NCBI GenBank assembly: GCA_964242335.1
Contig: CAXTAY010000004.1
Coordinates: 121,697 to 185,696, forward strand
Origin: Lichenicoccus sp964242335
GTDB taxonomy: Bacteria; Pseudomonadota; Alphaproteobacteria; Acetobacterales; Acetobacteraceae
Reading direction: 5' to 3'
Length of the DNA: 64,000 nt
A program made the translations under genes and the position numbers. Every line of letters starts with the position of its first letter. Positions within the stretch are counted from its first letter, which is position 1. Under the pieces are notes generated by a model. The model was not told the origin of the DNA. It worked only from the letters and a program-made list of their open reading frames with translations, and did not search any database. Positions 25,215-34,947 of the stretch are shown piece by piece.

Positions 25215-26185
25215 CGGGCGCCGTCGCGCGCGAGACGATCACGCTGCTTGGACAGACGGAAGCGGAGCGGACGCTGCTGCAGGCGTGGCGATCCGGTAGG
25301 CTGCATCATGGATGGTTGTTCACCGGGCTACCCGGCATCGGCAAGGCGACGCTCGCCCGCTGGTTCGCCCGGGTCGTGCTCGGCGAAGCCGATCCACAGG
25401 CGATCAGGCGAATGGAGGCGGGCACGCATTCCGACCTGCTGATCATCACCAGGGGTCTGGACGAGAAGAGATCACGGTCGCGCGCGGAGATCGTGCTGGA
25501 GGATGTACGTCCCCTCGCAGACTTCCTGCACCGCACATCGGCAGGCGGATGGCGCGTGGTGATCATCGAGGGTGCGGATCACCTTAATCGACACGCGGCG
25601 AACGCTCTGCTCAAGCTGCTGGAGGAGCCGCCGAACAGGGCGCTCATCCTGCTGACGTGCAGTGCACCGGGCCGGCTGCCGCCGACGATCCGCAGCCGCT
25701 GCCGCCTGCTCCGGTTGAAGTCGCTCGATGGGCCGACGATGCACGAAGCCCTTGAACGGCTCCTACCTGCCGTGCAGCGGGATGCGCGACAGACCTTGAT
25801 CGATCTCAGCGATGGGTCGCCCGGGCGTGCGGTGATCCTGGCTGCCGAGGATGGCATCGTCCTCTCCGATCTCGTGCGCGGCACGCTGTGTCAACCCGAC
25901 CGCCCACCGGGTTCATGGTGCTATGAGGTGGCGGATCAGGTCCTGCGCCACGAGAACGGCTTTTCCACCTTCATCGGCTTGTTGTCTGCTGCCATATCCA
26001 CGACCATACGAAAGGCTGCGTGCGAGGAGACGACCGATCAGGTCGCCAGCCTGCTCTCGTCTCGTCCTGTCGATAGCTGGGCCGATACCTGCGAGGAGCT
26101 GGCCCGACTGCGTGACGACACAGAAGCCTTCAATCTGGATAAACGCCAAGCCCTGCTGACGGGCCTGAGCTTGCTGAGCGGATGA
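25211..26185 (+). CDS. holB: DNA polymerase III delta-prime subunit
   Basis: A 324-residue clamp-loader subunit. The N-terminal AAA+ part has LHHGWLFTGLPGIGKATLARWFARVVL (degenerate P-loop) and ADHLNRHAANALLKLLEEPPNRALILLTCSAPGRLPPTIRSRC, the SRC motif that provides the arginine finger. The C-terminal collar domain follows. No zinc-binding cysteine cluster is seen between the motifs, as in other alphaproteobacterial forms. GTG 25211 overlaps the tmk stop (GTGA); TTG 25202 is an alternative. Translational coupling on both sides. Confidence 0.93.
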   Translation: MTGAVARETITLLGQTEAERTLLQAWRSGRLHHGWLFTGLPGIGKATLARWFARVVLGEADPQAIRRMEAGTHSDLLIITRGLDEKRSRSRAEIVLEDVRPLADFLHRTSAGGWRVVIIEGADHLNRHAANALLKLLEEPPNRALILLTCSAPGRLPPTIRSRCRLLRLKSLDGPTMHEALERLLPAVQRDARQTLIDLSDGSPGRAVILAAEDGIVLSDLVRGTLCQPDRPPGSWCYEVADQVLRHENGFSTFIGLLSAAISTTIRKAACEETTDQVASLLSSRPVDSWADTCEELARLRDDTEAFNLDKRQALLTGLSLLSG

Positions 26186-27744
26186 TGACCGAACGCTTCA
26201 CGATTACGACACCTATATACTACGTCAACGGTCTGCCTCATATCGGGCACGCCTACACCTCGATCGCCGCCGACGTCCTCGCGCGTTGGAAGCGGCTCGA
26301 CGGGTTCGACGTGTTCTTTCTCACCGGAACCGATGAGCATGGCCAGAAGGTCGAGCAGGCCGCCATCGCGGCGGGGCTGGCACCACAGCAGTTCGTCGAT
26401 CGCGTGGCGGCTGACTTTCGGGCTATGGCCGATGCACTGGACATTTCCTACGACGATTTCGTTCGCACTACCGAGCCGCGTCACCTCGAAGCGTGTGCAG
26501 CCCTCTGGCGCCGTCTGGAACAGGCGGGCCACATCTACGAGGGCGCCTACGAGGGGTGGTACGCGTTGCGCGACGAGAGTTTCTACGGCGAGGACGAACT
26601 CGTCCTGCATGCCGACGGCACCCGTACCGCTCCGACCGGAGCCCCGGTGCAGTGGCTGCGCGAGCCGTCCTACTTCTTCCGGCTGGCGGCGTGGCAGGAC
26701 CGGCTACTCGCCTTCTACGATGAGAACCCCGACTTCATCGGGCCGCCGGCGCGTCGCAACGAGATCATCAGCTTCGTGCGGCAAGGTCTGAACGACCTTT
26801 CGATCAGCCGCACCAGCTTCGACTGGGGGGTCCCGGTTCCGGGTAACGCCGCCCACGTCATGTACGTGTGGTGGGACGCGCTGGTGAACTACATCACCGC
26901 ACTGGGCTATCCCGACGAGACCCAGCCGCGCTGGAGGTACTGGCCCGCGGACCTGCACCTGATCGGGAAGGAGATCGCGCGTTTTCATGCCGTCTTCTGG
27001 CCCGCCTTCCTCATGGCGGCCGGGCTCGCCCCGCCCAGGCGCGTCTTCTCGCACGGATGGTGGACGATCGAAGGCGAGAAGATGAGCAAGTCGGTCGGCA
27101 ACGTGATCGATCCGCGCGCCCTGGCGGACGAGTTCGGCGTCGACGCCTTGCGGTTCTTCCTGCTGCGCGAGGTTCCCTTCGGCGGCGACGGCGACTACAG
27201 CCGCAAGGCGTTGATCGGCAGGCTGAACGTCGATCTGGCCAATGACCTCGGCAACCTCGCGCAACGCTCGCTCTCGCTGATCGCGCGCAACTGTGACGGC
27301 AGTTTGCCCGCTCGAGAGGCGCTGACCGAGGCTGACGAGGCTCTTCTCGAACAGGCCGCGGCACTCCCGGGACTGCTACGTGAGCTGCTGGATCGGCAGG
27401 CGTTGCACGAGGCGCTAGAGACGGTCTGGCGGGTGATCCGCGCGTGCAACGGCTATGTCGATCGGCAAGCCCCATGGGCACTGAACAAGACGGACCGGCC
27501 GCGGATGGCGACGGTCTTGCGCGTGCTGGCAGACAGCCTGCGCATCATCGCGACCGTGCTGCAGCCCTTCATGCCGGCGAGCATGACGACGATGCTCGAC
27601 CAGCTTGGCGTAAGCCCGGAGCAGCGACAACTCGATGCGCTGGGGACGCCGGTTCCAGCCGGCACCGTGCTTCCGCCACCGCGCGGCGTGTTCCCGCGCC
27701 ATGTCGAGAGCGCTGCGGATGCTCCGCTGCGCGCGCCGAAGTGA
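26182..27744 (+). CDS. metG: Methionyl-tRNA synthetase
   Basis: A 520-residue class I synthetase charging tRNA-Met. The HIGH motif is in VNGLPHIGHAYTS, KMSKS in GEKMSKSVGNVID, and the anticodon-binding domain includes CNGYVDRQAPWALNK. The connective peptide lacks a four-cysteine zinc knuckle, placing it in the shorter zinc-free group (MetG2-like), and there is no C-terminal EMAP tRNA-binding domain. ATG 26182 overlaps the holB stop (ATGA); ATG 26185 is equally possible. Its stop overlaps tatD by one base. Confidence 0.96.
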   Translation: MMTERFTITTPIYYVNGLPHIGHAYTSIAADVLARWKRLDGFDVFFLTGTDEHGQKVEQAAIAAGLAPQQFVDRVAADFRAMADALDISYDDFVRTTEPRHLEACAALWRRLEQAGHIYEGAYEGWYALRDESFYGEDELVLHADGTRTAPTGAPVQWLREPSYFFRLAAWQDRLLAFYDENPDFIGPPARRNEIISFVRQGLNDLSISRTSFDWGVPVPGNAAHVMYVWWDALVNYITALGYPDETQPRWRYWPADLHLIGKEIARFHAVFWPAFLMAAGLAPPRRVFSHGWWTIEGEKMSKSVGNVIDPRALADEFGVDALRFFLLREVPFGGDGDYSRKALIGRLNVDLANDLGNLAQRSLSLIARNCDGSLPAREALTEADEALLEQAAALPGLLRELLDRQALHEALETVWRVIRACNGYVDRQAPWALNKTDRPRMATVLRVLADSLRIIATVLQPFMPASMTTMLDQLGVSPEQRQLDALGTPVPAGTVLPPPRGVFPRHVESAADAPLRAPK

Positions 27745-28544
27745 TGGGCGGGCTCACGGCACCGATCGATTCGCACTGCCATCTCGACCGGTTCGATCCC
27801 GAAGAGGTGTCGGGGGTGCTGCAGCGTGCGCGTGCCGCTGGTCTCGGCGGCATCGTCACGATCGGCACGCGGCTCTCCGAGGCACCGAGCCAGCTCGCGC
27901 TCGCGGGCTTGTCGGAACCGGGGTTGTCGATCTGGTGCACGATCGGGACGCATCCCGATCACGTGACCGAAGAGGCGCTGCCTGATCCGGACGACCTCGC
28001 GTTGCAGACCGAGCCCGGGTGCGTCATCGGCATCGGCGAGACCGGCCTGGACTATCTCCACAGCAGGCCCGAAGACCGTGCGGCGCAGCAGGCAGGCTTC
28101 CGCATGCACATCCGTGCCGCCCGGCTCGCCGATCTGCCCGTGGTGATCCACGCGCGCGACGCCGACTCGGACGTCGCCGCGATCCTGCAGGACGAGCATG
28201 ATCAAGGTGGTCCGTTCCGCTTCTTGCTGCATTGCTTCAGCTCGGGCATTGACCTCGCCGCTCGCGCCCTGAGCCTCGGCGGATCGATCAGCTTCTCCGG
28301 CATCCTCACCTTTCCGAAATGCCAGGCGCTGCGCGACATGGCGCGCGAGGTGCCGGCGCATCGGCTGCTGATCGAGACGGACGCTCCGTATCTCGCCCCA
28401 GTCCCCAGACGCGGCAAGCGTAACGAACCGGCCTTCGTCATCCATACCGCCGCCGTGCTGGCGCACCTCCTGGAAATGCCGGAGGAAGCCGTGCATCAGC
28501 TCACCAGCCGCAATTTCCACGCCCTGTTCCGCAAGGCCGGCTGA
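27744..28544 (+). CDS. TatD-family metal-dependent hydrolase (YcfH-like)
   Basis: A 266-residue TIM-barrel protein of the TatD DNase family. Metal ligands are seen in IDSHCHLD, IGETGLDYL (the catalytic glutamate), PVVIHARDAD, LLHCFSSG and LIETDAPYLAP. Family members have 3'-5' exonuclease or RNA/DNA quality-control activity; the true substrate here is unknown. ATG 27744 overlaps the metG stop by one base (TGATG) and fits the family start, whereas longer frames read into metG. The gene order holB-metG-tatD-MBL hydrolase is common in this group. Confidence 0.93.
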   Translation: MGGLTAPIDSHCHLDRFDPEEVSGVLQRARAAGLGGIVTIGTRLSEAPSQLALAGLSEPGLSIWCTIGTHPDHVTEEALPDPDDLALQTEPGCVIGIGETGLDYLHSRPEDRAAQQAGFRMHIRAARLADLPVVIHARDADSDVAAILQDEHDQGGPFRFLLHCFSSGIDLAARALSLGGSISFSGILTFPKCQALRDMAREVPAHRLLIETDAPYLAPVPRRGKRNEPAFVIHTAAVLAHLLEMPEEAVHQLTSRNFHALFRKAG

Positions 28545-28548
28545 ACTG

Positions 28549-29334
28549 ATGCGGGTGGTGATCCTGGGTTGTGGCGGATCCGCAGGTGTCCCGATGCTGG
28601 GCGGCGCTGACGGCTCCGGGGACTGGGGGATCTGCGATCCGAACGAGCCGCGAAACCGGCGCAGCCGTTCTTCGATCGTGATCGAAGCCGACGGAGGAGG
28701 GCGGCTGCTGGTGGATACCGGTCCGGATTTGCGCGAGCAGTTGCTGAGCAATCGGATCGGACGAGTGGACGCGATCCTCTACAGCCACGCCCATGCCGAC
28801 CACGTCGCCGGGCTCGACGAGGTCAGGGGCCTCAACCGCGTGATCGAGCGCCCGATCGAGGCCTACGGCACGCATGCTGTCCTCGACGAGATCAGACGAC
28901 GCTTCGCCTACGCCTTCCGGCCGTGGTCGCCACCCGGCTTCTACAGTCCTGTCATGATCCCGCGAGAGATCGAGCTGGGCGGTACGGTAGTCGTCGAGGG
29001 GCTGGCGCTGCAGCTGTTCGAGCAGGCGCATGGCCGCAGCATCACCGTGGGTCTGCGAACCGGTGCCTTCGCCTACTCGACGGACGTGGTGGAGCTGGAT
29101 CAGCATGCCCTGAACGCGCTTCACGGCGTCGATACCTGGATCGTCGACTGCTTCCAGCGCGCCGCCCATCCGGCACATGCCCATCTCAACCAGGTGTGGA
29201 ACTGGTCTAGGCGGCTCGGCATTCGCCGCACGATCCTGACCCACATGGGTACGGACATGGACTGGGGCTGGATGGTGCGAAATCTGCCAGCCGGTCTCGA
29301 GCCTGGCTATGACGGCATGAGACTGGAGATGTGA
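28549..29334 (+). CDS. Metallo-beta-lactamase-fold hydrolase (PhnP-like)
   Basis: A 261-residue protein with the MBL zinc site SHAHADHVAG, and further ligands in FAYSTDVVEL and ILTHMGTDMDW. The start RVVILGCGGSAGVPMLG with GDWGICDPNEPRNRRSRSSI is typical of PhnP-like phosphodiesterases, which act on cyclic nucleotide or cyclic ribose-phosphate products. It ends the wall/tmk operon, four bases behind tatD. The cellular substrate is not known for this genomic context. Confidence 0.9.
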   Translation: MRVVILGCGGSAGVPMLGGADGSGDWGICDPNEPRNRRSRSSIVIEADGGGRLLVDTGPDLREQLLSNRIGRVDAILYSHAHADHVAGLDEVRGLNRVIERPIEAYGTHAVLDEIRRRFAYAFRPWSPPGFYSPVMIPREIELGGTVVVEGLALQLFEQAHGRSITVGLRTGAFAYSTDVVELDQHALNALHGVDTWIVDCFQRAAHPAHAHLNQVWNWSRRLGIRRTILTHMGTDMDWGWMVRNLPAGLEPGYDGMRLEM

Positions 29335-29362
29335 CCGGACAGCCGCAGGAAAGCGGCCGGTC
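29333..29362 (+). terminator. Terminator-like hairpin after the MBL hydrolase gene
   Basis: GACCG (29333-29337) and GCCGC (29342-29346) pair with GCGGC (29353-29357) and CGGTC (29358-29362) around an AGGAAA loop, giving ten base pairs with a four-base bulge. It begins within the stop codon. There is no T-run, so efficient intrinsic termination is uncertain. Confidence 0.4.
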
Positions 29363-29721
29363 GTCGATTAGGCGAGACCCACACGCAATTTAGTTGAAAC
29401 CCTCAGCTGCGCAGAGATAGCCTCGCAGAGGACCTCATGACATTTCGTCATTTATGTCCGGTAGCAACGAAGGACTTTGCTCATCGCTAAGCCTTGGACC
29501 CAAGAGGTCGACCACCTCCCCGCGCGGATGCTCGGGGCGGAGCGCCATGACGAGTGGCTTGAAGCGAGCCACGTCGTTCAACAGGAAGCCGAGGCCGGGC
29601 AGCGCGAACAGGAGCGTTGCTCGGATTGGCTGGAAGCGTTTCGGCCCGGTTGGCTTGCGAGTCAAGAGCTTCTGAAAGCCATCACGGGGTCAGGATCATC
29701 TTTCTTGGGGGAGACCCTCTC
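29335..29721. other. 387-base leader region of the prkA operon
   Basis: Apart from the hairpin at its start, no confident gene is seen. Frames at 29454-29675 and 29477-29734 on the plus strand and 29435-29665 on the minus strand are open but overlap each other and have no recognisable family. The stretch probably holds the promoter and a long leader for prkA. I looked for a general-stress (GGAAC...CGTT) promoter and did not find a clear one. Confidence 0.45.
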
Positions 29722-31668
29722 ATGGCACCTCTAGACGACGTCTTCTCACTCGCGACCTCGATGCGCGAAGAGCGCCGAGAGACCGAGATGAGTCTCGCCC
29801 AGTACCTGCAGCTCTGCTCCGACGATCCGACCTGCTACGCCGGCGCTGCCGAGCGCATGCTCAAGGCGATCGGCGAGCCGACCATGGTCGATACGTCCAA
29901 GGATGCCAGGCTGGGCCGGGTGTTCATGAACCGTACCATCAGGGTCTACCCGGCATTCTCCGACTTCCACGGCATGGAAGAGACGGTCGAGCGGATCGTC
30001 GGCTTCTTCCGGCACGCAGCGCAGGGCCTGGAGGAGCGCAAGCAGATCCTCTACCTGCTGGGTCCGGTCGGCGGCGGCAAGTCCTCGCTCGGCGAGCGGC
30101 TCAAGTCGCTGATGGAGCGGCAGCCGATCTACGTGCTCAAGGCCGGCAGCCGCATGAGCCCGGTGTTCGAGAGCCCGCTCGGCCTGTTCGACGTCGACCG
30201 CATGGCCGAAGGTCTGCAGAAGCGATACGGCATTCCCCGCCGCGTGCTGAGCGGGATCGCCAGTCCCTGGGCGCTGAAGCGTCTCGAGGAGTTCGACGGT
30301 GACCTGTCCCGTTTCACCGTGGTCAAGCTGCACCCGTCGAAGCTGCGCCAGATCGCGGTGGCCAAGACCGAGCCCGGGGACGACAACAACCAGGACGTCT
30401 CCGCCCTGGTCGGCAAAGTCGATATCCGCCAGCTCGAGAGCTTCAGCCAGAACGATCCCGATGCCTACAGCTTCTCCGGCGGCCTGAACCGCGCCAACCA
30501 GGGCATCCTCGAGTTCGTCGAGATGTTCAAGGCGCCGATCAAGATGCTGCATCCGCTGCTGACGGCGACGCAGGAGGGCAACTATGTGGGGACCGAGAAC
30601 ATCGGCTCGATCCCCTTCACCGGCGTCATCCTCGCCCATTCCAACGAGGCGGAATGGCAGAGCTTCCGCAACAACCGGACCAACGAGGCGTTTCTCGACC
30701 GGGTGTGCGTGATCAAGGTGCCGTACTGCCTGCGCGTCACCGAGGAAACCCGCATCTACGAGAAGCTGATCAGCAGCTCGGCCCTGGGTGAAGCGCCGTG
30801 CGCGCCCAACACCTTGGAGATGCTGGCCAAATTTGCCGTGCTGTCACGGCTGAAGGGGCACGCGAACTCGACGCAGTACGCCAAGATGCGGGTCTATGAC
30901 GGTGAGAACATCCGCGAGACCGATCCCAAGGCCAAGACCATGCAGGAATATCGCGACGCCGCCGGTGTCGATGAAGGCATGGAGGGGATCTCCACACGGT
31001 TCGGCTTCAAGGTGCTCTCGGCGGCCTTCAACCATGATCCAAGCGAGATCGCCGCCGATCCGGTGCATCTGATGTACGTGCTCGAGCAGGCGGTGCGACG
31101 GGAGCAGTTCCCGCCCGAACTCGAGGCATCCTACCTGGCTGCGCTGAAGTCGGAGCTGGCCGGCCGCTACGCCGAATTCGTCGGCAACGAGATCCAGAAG
31201 GCCTACCTGGAAAGCTATCACGATTACGGCCAGAACCTGTTCGACCGGTATCTCGACTATGCCGACGCGTGGATCGAGGACCAGGACTTCAAGGACCCTG
31301 ACACCGGCCAGCTGCTGAGCCGCGACCTGCTCAATACCGAGCTGACCAAGATCGAGAAGCCCGCCGGCATCGCCAACCCGAAGGATTTCCGCAACGAGGT
31401 GGTGAAGTTCTCGCTGCGCTCGCGTGCCGCCTCGGGCGGCAACAATCCCTCCTGGACTTCGTACGAGAAGATCCGGGACGTGATCGAGAAACGCATGTTC
31501 AGCCAGGTGGAGGACCTGCTGCCGGTGATCAGCTTCGGCTCCAAGAAGGACGGCGATACCGAGACGAAGCACGGCCAGTTCGTCGAGCGCATGGTGGCAC
31601 GTGGCTACACCGAGCGGCAGGTGCGTCGACTGGTCGAGTGGTACATGCGCGTCAAGCAGTCGGCCTAG
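29722..31668 (+). CDS. prkA: PrkA serine protein kinase / AAA+ protein
   Basis: A 648-residue protein of the PrkA (YeaG) family. The AAA+ N-terminal part has YLLGPVGGGKSSLGERLK (Walker A) near residue 113, GLNRANQGILEFVEMFKAP (Walker B region) and SIPFTGVILAHSNEAEW. The C-terminal kinase-like domain includes SYHDYGQNLFDRYLDYADAWIEDQDFKDPDTGQLL. PrkA responds to stress and starvation; recent work on homologues shows AAA+ protease-like features. ATG 29722 is set by GGGGGAG eight bases upstream; the in-frame extension to 29617 lacks a ribosome site. It forms the conserved prkA-yeaH-spoVR module with the next two genes. Confidence 0.95.
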   Translation: MAPLDDVFSLATSMREERRETEMSLAQYLQLCSDDPTCYAGAAERMLKAIGEPTMVDTSKDARLGRVFMNRTIRVYPAFSDFHGMEETVERIVGFFRHAAQGLEERKQILYLLGPVGGGKSSLGERLKSLMERQPIYVLKAGSRMSPVFESPLGLFDVDRMAEGLQKRYGIPRRVLSGIASPWALKRLEEFDGDLSRFTVVKLHPSKLRQIAVAKTEPGDDNNQDVSALVGKVDIRQLESFSQNDPDAYSFSGGLNRANQGILEFVEMFKAPIKMLHPLLTATQEGNYVGTENIGSIPFTGVILAHSNEAEWQSFRNNRTNEAFLDRVCVIKVPYCLRVTEETRIYEKLISSSALGEAPCAPNTLEMLAKFAVLSRLKGHANSTQYAKMRVYDGENIRETDPKAKTMQEYRDAAGVDEGMEGISTRFGFKVLSAAFNHDPSEIAADPVHLMYVLEQAVRREQFPPELEASYLAALKSELAGRYAEFVGNEIQKAYLESYHDYGQNLFDRYLDYADAWIEDQDFKDPDTGQLLSRDLLNTELTKIEKPAGIANPKDFRNEVVKFSLRSRAASGGNNPSWTSYEKIRDVIEKRMFSQVEDLLPVISFGSKKDGDTETKHGQFVERMVARGYTERQVRRLVEWYMRVKQSA

Positions 31669-31791
31669 GGCATGACGCGGCCGAGCCTGCCTCGCTGGTC
31701 ATCGGGCAACCCGGCTTCATCGCCGGGTCGAGATGGCGGGTCGCTCTCGATCGTGCTGACGCCGCTTCGTAACGGAAAGCGAAACGACTAA

Positions 31792-33096
31792 GTGGATATT
31801 ATAGACCGTCGTCCGAACCCGCACGGCAAGAACATCGAGAATCGCCAGCGGGTATTGACTAGAGCGCGCGACGCCATACAGCGTGCGGCGCGTGATGCGG
31901 TAGCTTCCGGCAAGCTGCGCGAGGTGGCGAAGGGAAGCGCCATCTCGATCCCGTCCGATGCACTGCACGAACCGAGCTTCCACCGTGTCTTCACCGGCGG
32001 CACCCGCGATCTGGTGCTATCAGGTAACAAGGTGTTCTCGCGCGGTGACCGCATCCAGCGGCCGCCGTCGGGAGGCGGCAGCGCCGGCGGCGGAGCAGGG
32101 GAGGCGGGGGAAGAGGGTGGCGGTGAGGATAGCTTCCGCTTCGTGCTCACGCGTGACGAGTTTCTCGATCTGTTCTTTGACGACTTGGCGCTTCCTGACC
32201 TCGTCAAGCGCGAGATCACCACGACGGAGTCGATGAGCACGAGCCGTGCCGGGCTCAGCAATGACGGTGCGCCATCGCAGCTCGATCTGAGCCGCACCAT
32301 GCGCTACTCGATGGCGCGTCGGATCGGCTTGAAACGTCCGAAGCCGGAAATCGTCAAGGAGATCGAGGCGCGAATCGCAGCACTCGAGGATCAGGCAGAA
32401 GCCTCTCCTGCCGTGCATGAGGAGCTCGTCGGGCTGAGGGCGGACCTCGCAGCGACGCAACGGCGGCTGAACCGGGTTCCATGGATCGATCCGGTCGACC
32501 TGCGCTACCGGCGTTTCACCCAGACGCCGAAGCCCTCCACGCGCGCCGTGATGTTCTGCATCATGGACGTGTCTGGTTCCATGACCGAGCGCATGAAGGA
32601 TCTTGCCAAGCAGTTCTTCCTGCTGCTGCACGTCTTCCTCGAGCGGCGCTACAAGCAGGTCGACCTGATCTTCATCCGCCATGCAGAGGTCGCGGAAGAG
32701 GTCGACGAGGAGACCTTCTTCACCGATCCGCGCACCGGCGGCACCATCGTGTCGTCGGCGCTCAACGAGATGATCGGTATCCAGCAGAGCCGCTATCCAG
32801 CCTCTGCCTGGAACATCTACGTGGCGCAGGCGTCGGACGGGGACAATTCCGCCTCCGACACGCCGCGCTCCTGCGCGCTGCTGCAGACCCGTATCCTGCC
32901 CAACGTGCAGTACTACGCCTACATCGAGATCGTCGGCTCGGGCGCCATCATTCGAGGCGAGACCGATCTGTGGCGCGGCTACAAGCAGGTGGCCGGCGAG
33001 AGCGAACGTCTGGTCATGCGCCAGGTGGCAGAGAAGCGCGACATCTTCCCGGTGTTCCGCGAGTTGTTCGCGCGTCGCGCGGAGGCCTCCCCATGA
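31792..33096 (+). CDS. yeaH: DUF444 protein with von Willebrand A-type domain (YeaH)
   Basis: A 434-residue protein of the YeaH/YhbH family. The N-terminus has IDRRPNPHGKNIENRQRVLTRARDAI, followed by a glycine-rich flexible insert near residues 93-110 (SGGGSAGGGAGEAGEEGGGE). The C-terminal half is a vWA-like domain with the metal-site motif FCIMDVSGSMTERMKDLAKQFF near residue 258 and TGGTIVSSAL. Starts with GTG 31792. Always paired with PrkA and SpoVR in stress modules, but its biochemical role is unsettled. The stop overlaps the spoVR start (ATGA). Confidence 0.93.
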   Translation: MDIIDRRPNPHGKNIENRQRVLTRARDAIQRAARDAVASGKLREVAKGSAISIPSDALHEPSFHRVFTGGTRDLVLSGNKVFSRGDRIQRPPSGGGSAGGGAGEAGEEGGGEDSFRFVLTRDEFLDLFFDDLALPDLVKREITTTESMSTSRAGLSNDGAPSQLDLSRTMRYSMARRIGLKRPKPEIVKEIEARIAALEDQAEASPAVHEELVGLRADLAATQRRLNRVPWIDPVDLRYRRFTQTPKPSTRAVMFCIMDVSGSMTERMKDLAKQFFLLLHVFLERRYKQVDLIFIRHAEVAEEVDEETFFTDPRTGGTIVSSALNEMIGIQQSRYPASAWNIYVAQASDGDNSASDTPRSCALLQTRILPNVQYYAYIEIVGSGAIIRGETDLWRGYKQVAGESERLVMRQVAEKRDIFPVFRELFARRAEASP

Positions 33097-34715
33097 GCTT
33101 GGTCCCGAGTCGCCACCGATCTGGATCACCGCTGGGCGGGAGCCTGGAGAGAGCGCCGGCCATGCTCGATCGGCCGACGCCGTCGCAGGGCGCAGCCGAC
33201 CTGCTCTATAGCGGGGCGGACTGGAATTTCGACACCCTGCGTCACGCCTACGATGCCATCGAGCGCATCGCCGAATGCGAACTGAAGCTGGAGATCTATC
33301 CCAACCGGATCGAGGTGATCACCTCGGAGCAGATGCTCGACGTCTACACGTCACACGGCATGCCGTTGATCTACAAGCATTGGTCGTTCGGCAAACGGTT
33401 CGTCGGGCACCAGAACGCGTACAAGCGCGGCCTCATGGGACTGGCCTACGAGGTGGTGATCAACTCCAACCCTTGCATCAGCTACCTGATGGAGGAGAAC
33501 AGCGCCACGATGCAGGCGCTGGTCATCGCCCATGCCGCCTTCGGCCATAACCACTTCTTCCGCAATAACCGTCTGTTCCGGGAGTGGACCGAGCCGACGG
33601 GCATCCTCGATTATCTCGAGTTCGCCCGTTCCTACATCGCGCGCTGCGAGGAACGTCATGGCGTGGCCGCCGTGGAACGCATCCTCGACGCCGCGCACGC
33701 GCTACAGAACCAGGGCGTGAACCGGCACTCCGGCGCCAAGATGATGGATCTCAAGGCGGAGCAGGCGCGCGATCGCGAACGTCGCGAGCATGAGGACCGC
33801 GTCTACAACGACCTCTGGCGCACCCTGCCATCGGGCAACACCGCTCAGGTCGCGAACATGATCGGCGACCGTCGCCGTCGACTCGGACTGCCGGAAGAGA
33901 ACCTGCTCTACTTCCTGGAGAAGAACGCACCACGGCTGGCGCCATGGGAGCGTGAGGTGATCCGCATCGTCCGGCTGATCGCGCAGTATTTCTACCCGCA
34001 GCCCCAGGCCAAGATGATGAACGAGGGCTGCGCCACCTGGGTCCACCAGGCGATCATGACCCGCCTGCACGAGCAGGGCCGTATCAACGATGCCGCCTTC
34101 CTCGAGGTGATCCACTCGACCACCAACGTCATTACCCAGCCGGGCTTCGACCATCCGGGAGGCGGCAGCTTCAACCCCTACGCGCTCGGCTACGCGATGA
34201 TGACCGATATCGCACGCATCTGCGAGACACCCACCGCCGAAGATCGCGCCTGGTTTCCCGACATCGCCGGCAATCGGGACGTGACCGGAACGCTGAAGCA
34301 CGCCTGGGCGGAGTATCGCGACGAGAGCTTCATCCAGCAGTTCCTGTCGCCGGCGGTCATGCGCCAGTTCCGCATGTTCAGGCTGCTCGACGACGTCGCC
34401 AAGCCGTACCTGCTGGTCGACGACATCCACGACGATGCCGGCTACCGGGAGATCCGCCGCGCGCTCGCGCGCAGCTACGATCCGAGCCATTTCTATGCCG
34501 AGCTCGAGATCGTCGATGTCGACCTGGCCGGCGACCGCTGCCTGCGCATCGAGCATCGCACGCGTCCGGGCCAGCTCCTCGCCGAGCAGGATGCTCGTGC
34601 CTCGCTGAAGCATCTGGCCGAATTGTGGGGCTACGAGGTCAAGCTGATCGAGCTCGATCCGCAGACCGACACCGTGCTCGCCACGCACAGCGTGTCGCCG
34701 CCGCGCAAGCCCTGA
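33093..34715 (+). CDS. spoVR: SpoVR family protein (YcgB)
   Basis: A 540-residue soluble protein of the SpoVR/YcgB family. Signatures include GADWNFDTLRHAYDAIERIA, YKHWSFGKRFVGHQNAYKRGLMGLAYEVVINSNPCISYLMEEN, MMNEGCATWVHQAIMTRLHEQG, and GFDHPGGGSFNPYALGYAMM, all highly conserved. The histidine- and glutamate-rich core suggests a metal site. In Bacillus, SpoVR affects spore cortex; in Gram-negatives it belongs to a stationary-phase stress set with PrkA and YeaH. Residues 1-27 are variable. ATG 33093 overlaps the upstream stop by four bases. Confidence 0.94.
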   Translation: MSLVPSRHRSGSPLGGSLERAPAMLDRPTPSQGAADLLYSGADWNFDTLRHAYDAIERIAECELKLEIYPNRIEVITSEQMLDVYTSHGMPLIYKHWSFGKRFVGHQNAYKRGLMGLAYEVVINSNPCISYLMEENSATMQALVIAHAAFGHNHFFRNNRLFREWTEPTGILDYLEFARSYIARCEERHGVAAVERILDAAHALQNQGVNRHSGAKMMDLKAEQARDRERREHEDRVYNDLWRTLPSGNTAQVANMIGDRRRRLGLPEENLLYFLEKNAPRLAPWEREVIRIVRLIAQYFYPQPQAKMMNEGCATWVHQAIMTRLHEQGRINDAAFLEVIHSTTNVITQPGFDHPGGGSFNPYALGYAMMTDIARICETPTAEDRAWFPDIAGNRDVTGTLKHAWAEYRDESFIQQFLSPAVMRQFRMFRLLDDVAKPYLLVDDIHDDAGYREIRRALARSYDPSHFYAELEIVDVDLAGDRCLRIEHRTRPGQLLAEQDARASLKHLAELWGYEVKLIELDPQTDTVLATHSVSPPRKP

Positions 34716-34732
34716 CGGGCTAGGACGACCCG

Positions 34733-34751
34733 CCCGCGCCGAAGGCGCGGG
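34733..34751 (+). terminator. Terminator-like hairpin after spoVR
   Basis: CCCGCGCC (34733-34740), loop GAA, GGCGCGGG (34744-34751) form an 8-bp perfect GC stem 18 bases behind the spoVR stop. It lacks a T-run but the position at the end of the prkA-yeaH-spoVR unit fits a transcription end. Confidence 0.5.
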
Positions 34752-34918
34752 GACGTCGGCCATCCGACGCGCTGGAGCTGAGCCTCCCGAAAGCTTCTTC
34801 CGGCTGTGCCGATCGCGTCTCGCGAGCGACCTGCTCGTGACGCTGACTGCTCCTGTCGAAGATACCCCGGGGTGACGGCCCCTCACTAACGCCATAATAA
34901 CGTCGTGCCGAACCTATA

Positions 34919-34933
34919 GAACAAAACAAGAAC
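34919..34933 (-). promoter_or_regulatory. LexA-box-like direct repeat
   Basis: GAAC-N7-GAAC, which reads GTTC-N7-GTTC on the other strand, matches the SOS box known for alphaproteobacteria. A further GAAC lies at 34910-34913, and GAACTAGTTC is a perfect palindrome at 34930-34939. It ends 14 bases before a candidate -35 element. A chance match of an 8-base pattern is possible. Confidence 0.4.
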
Positions 34934-34947
34934 TAGTTCGCAAACAG

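Noticed and set aside
29477..29734. 85-codon frame upstream of prkA
   Set aside because: Overlaps the prkA start and another open frame, with no recognisable motif; more likely leader sequence.
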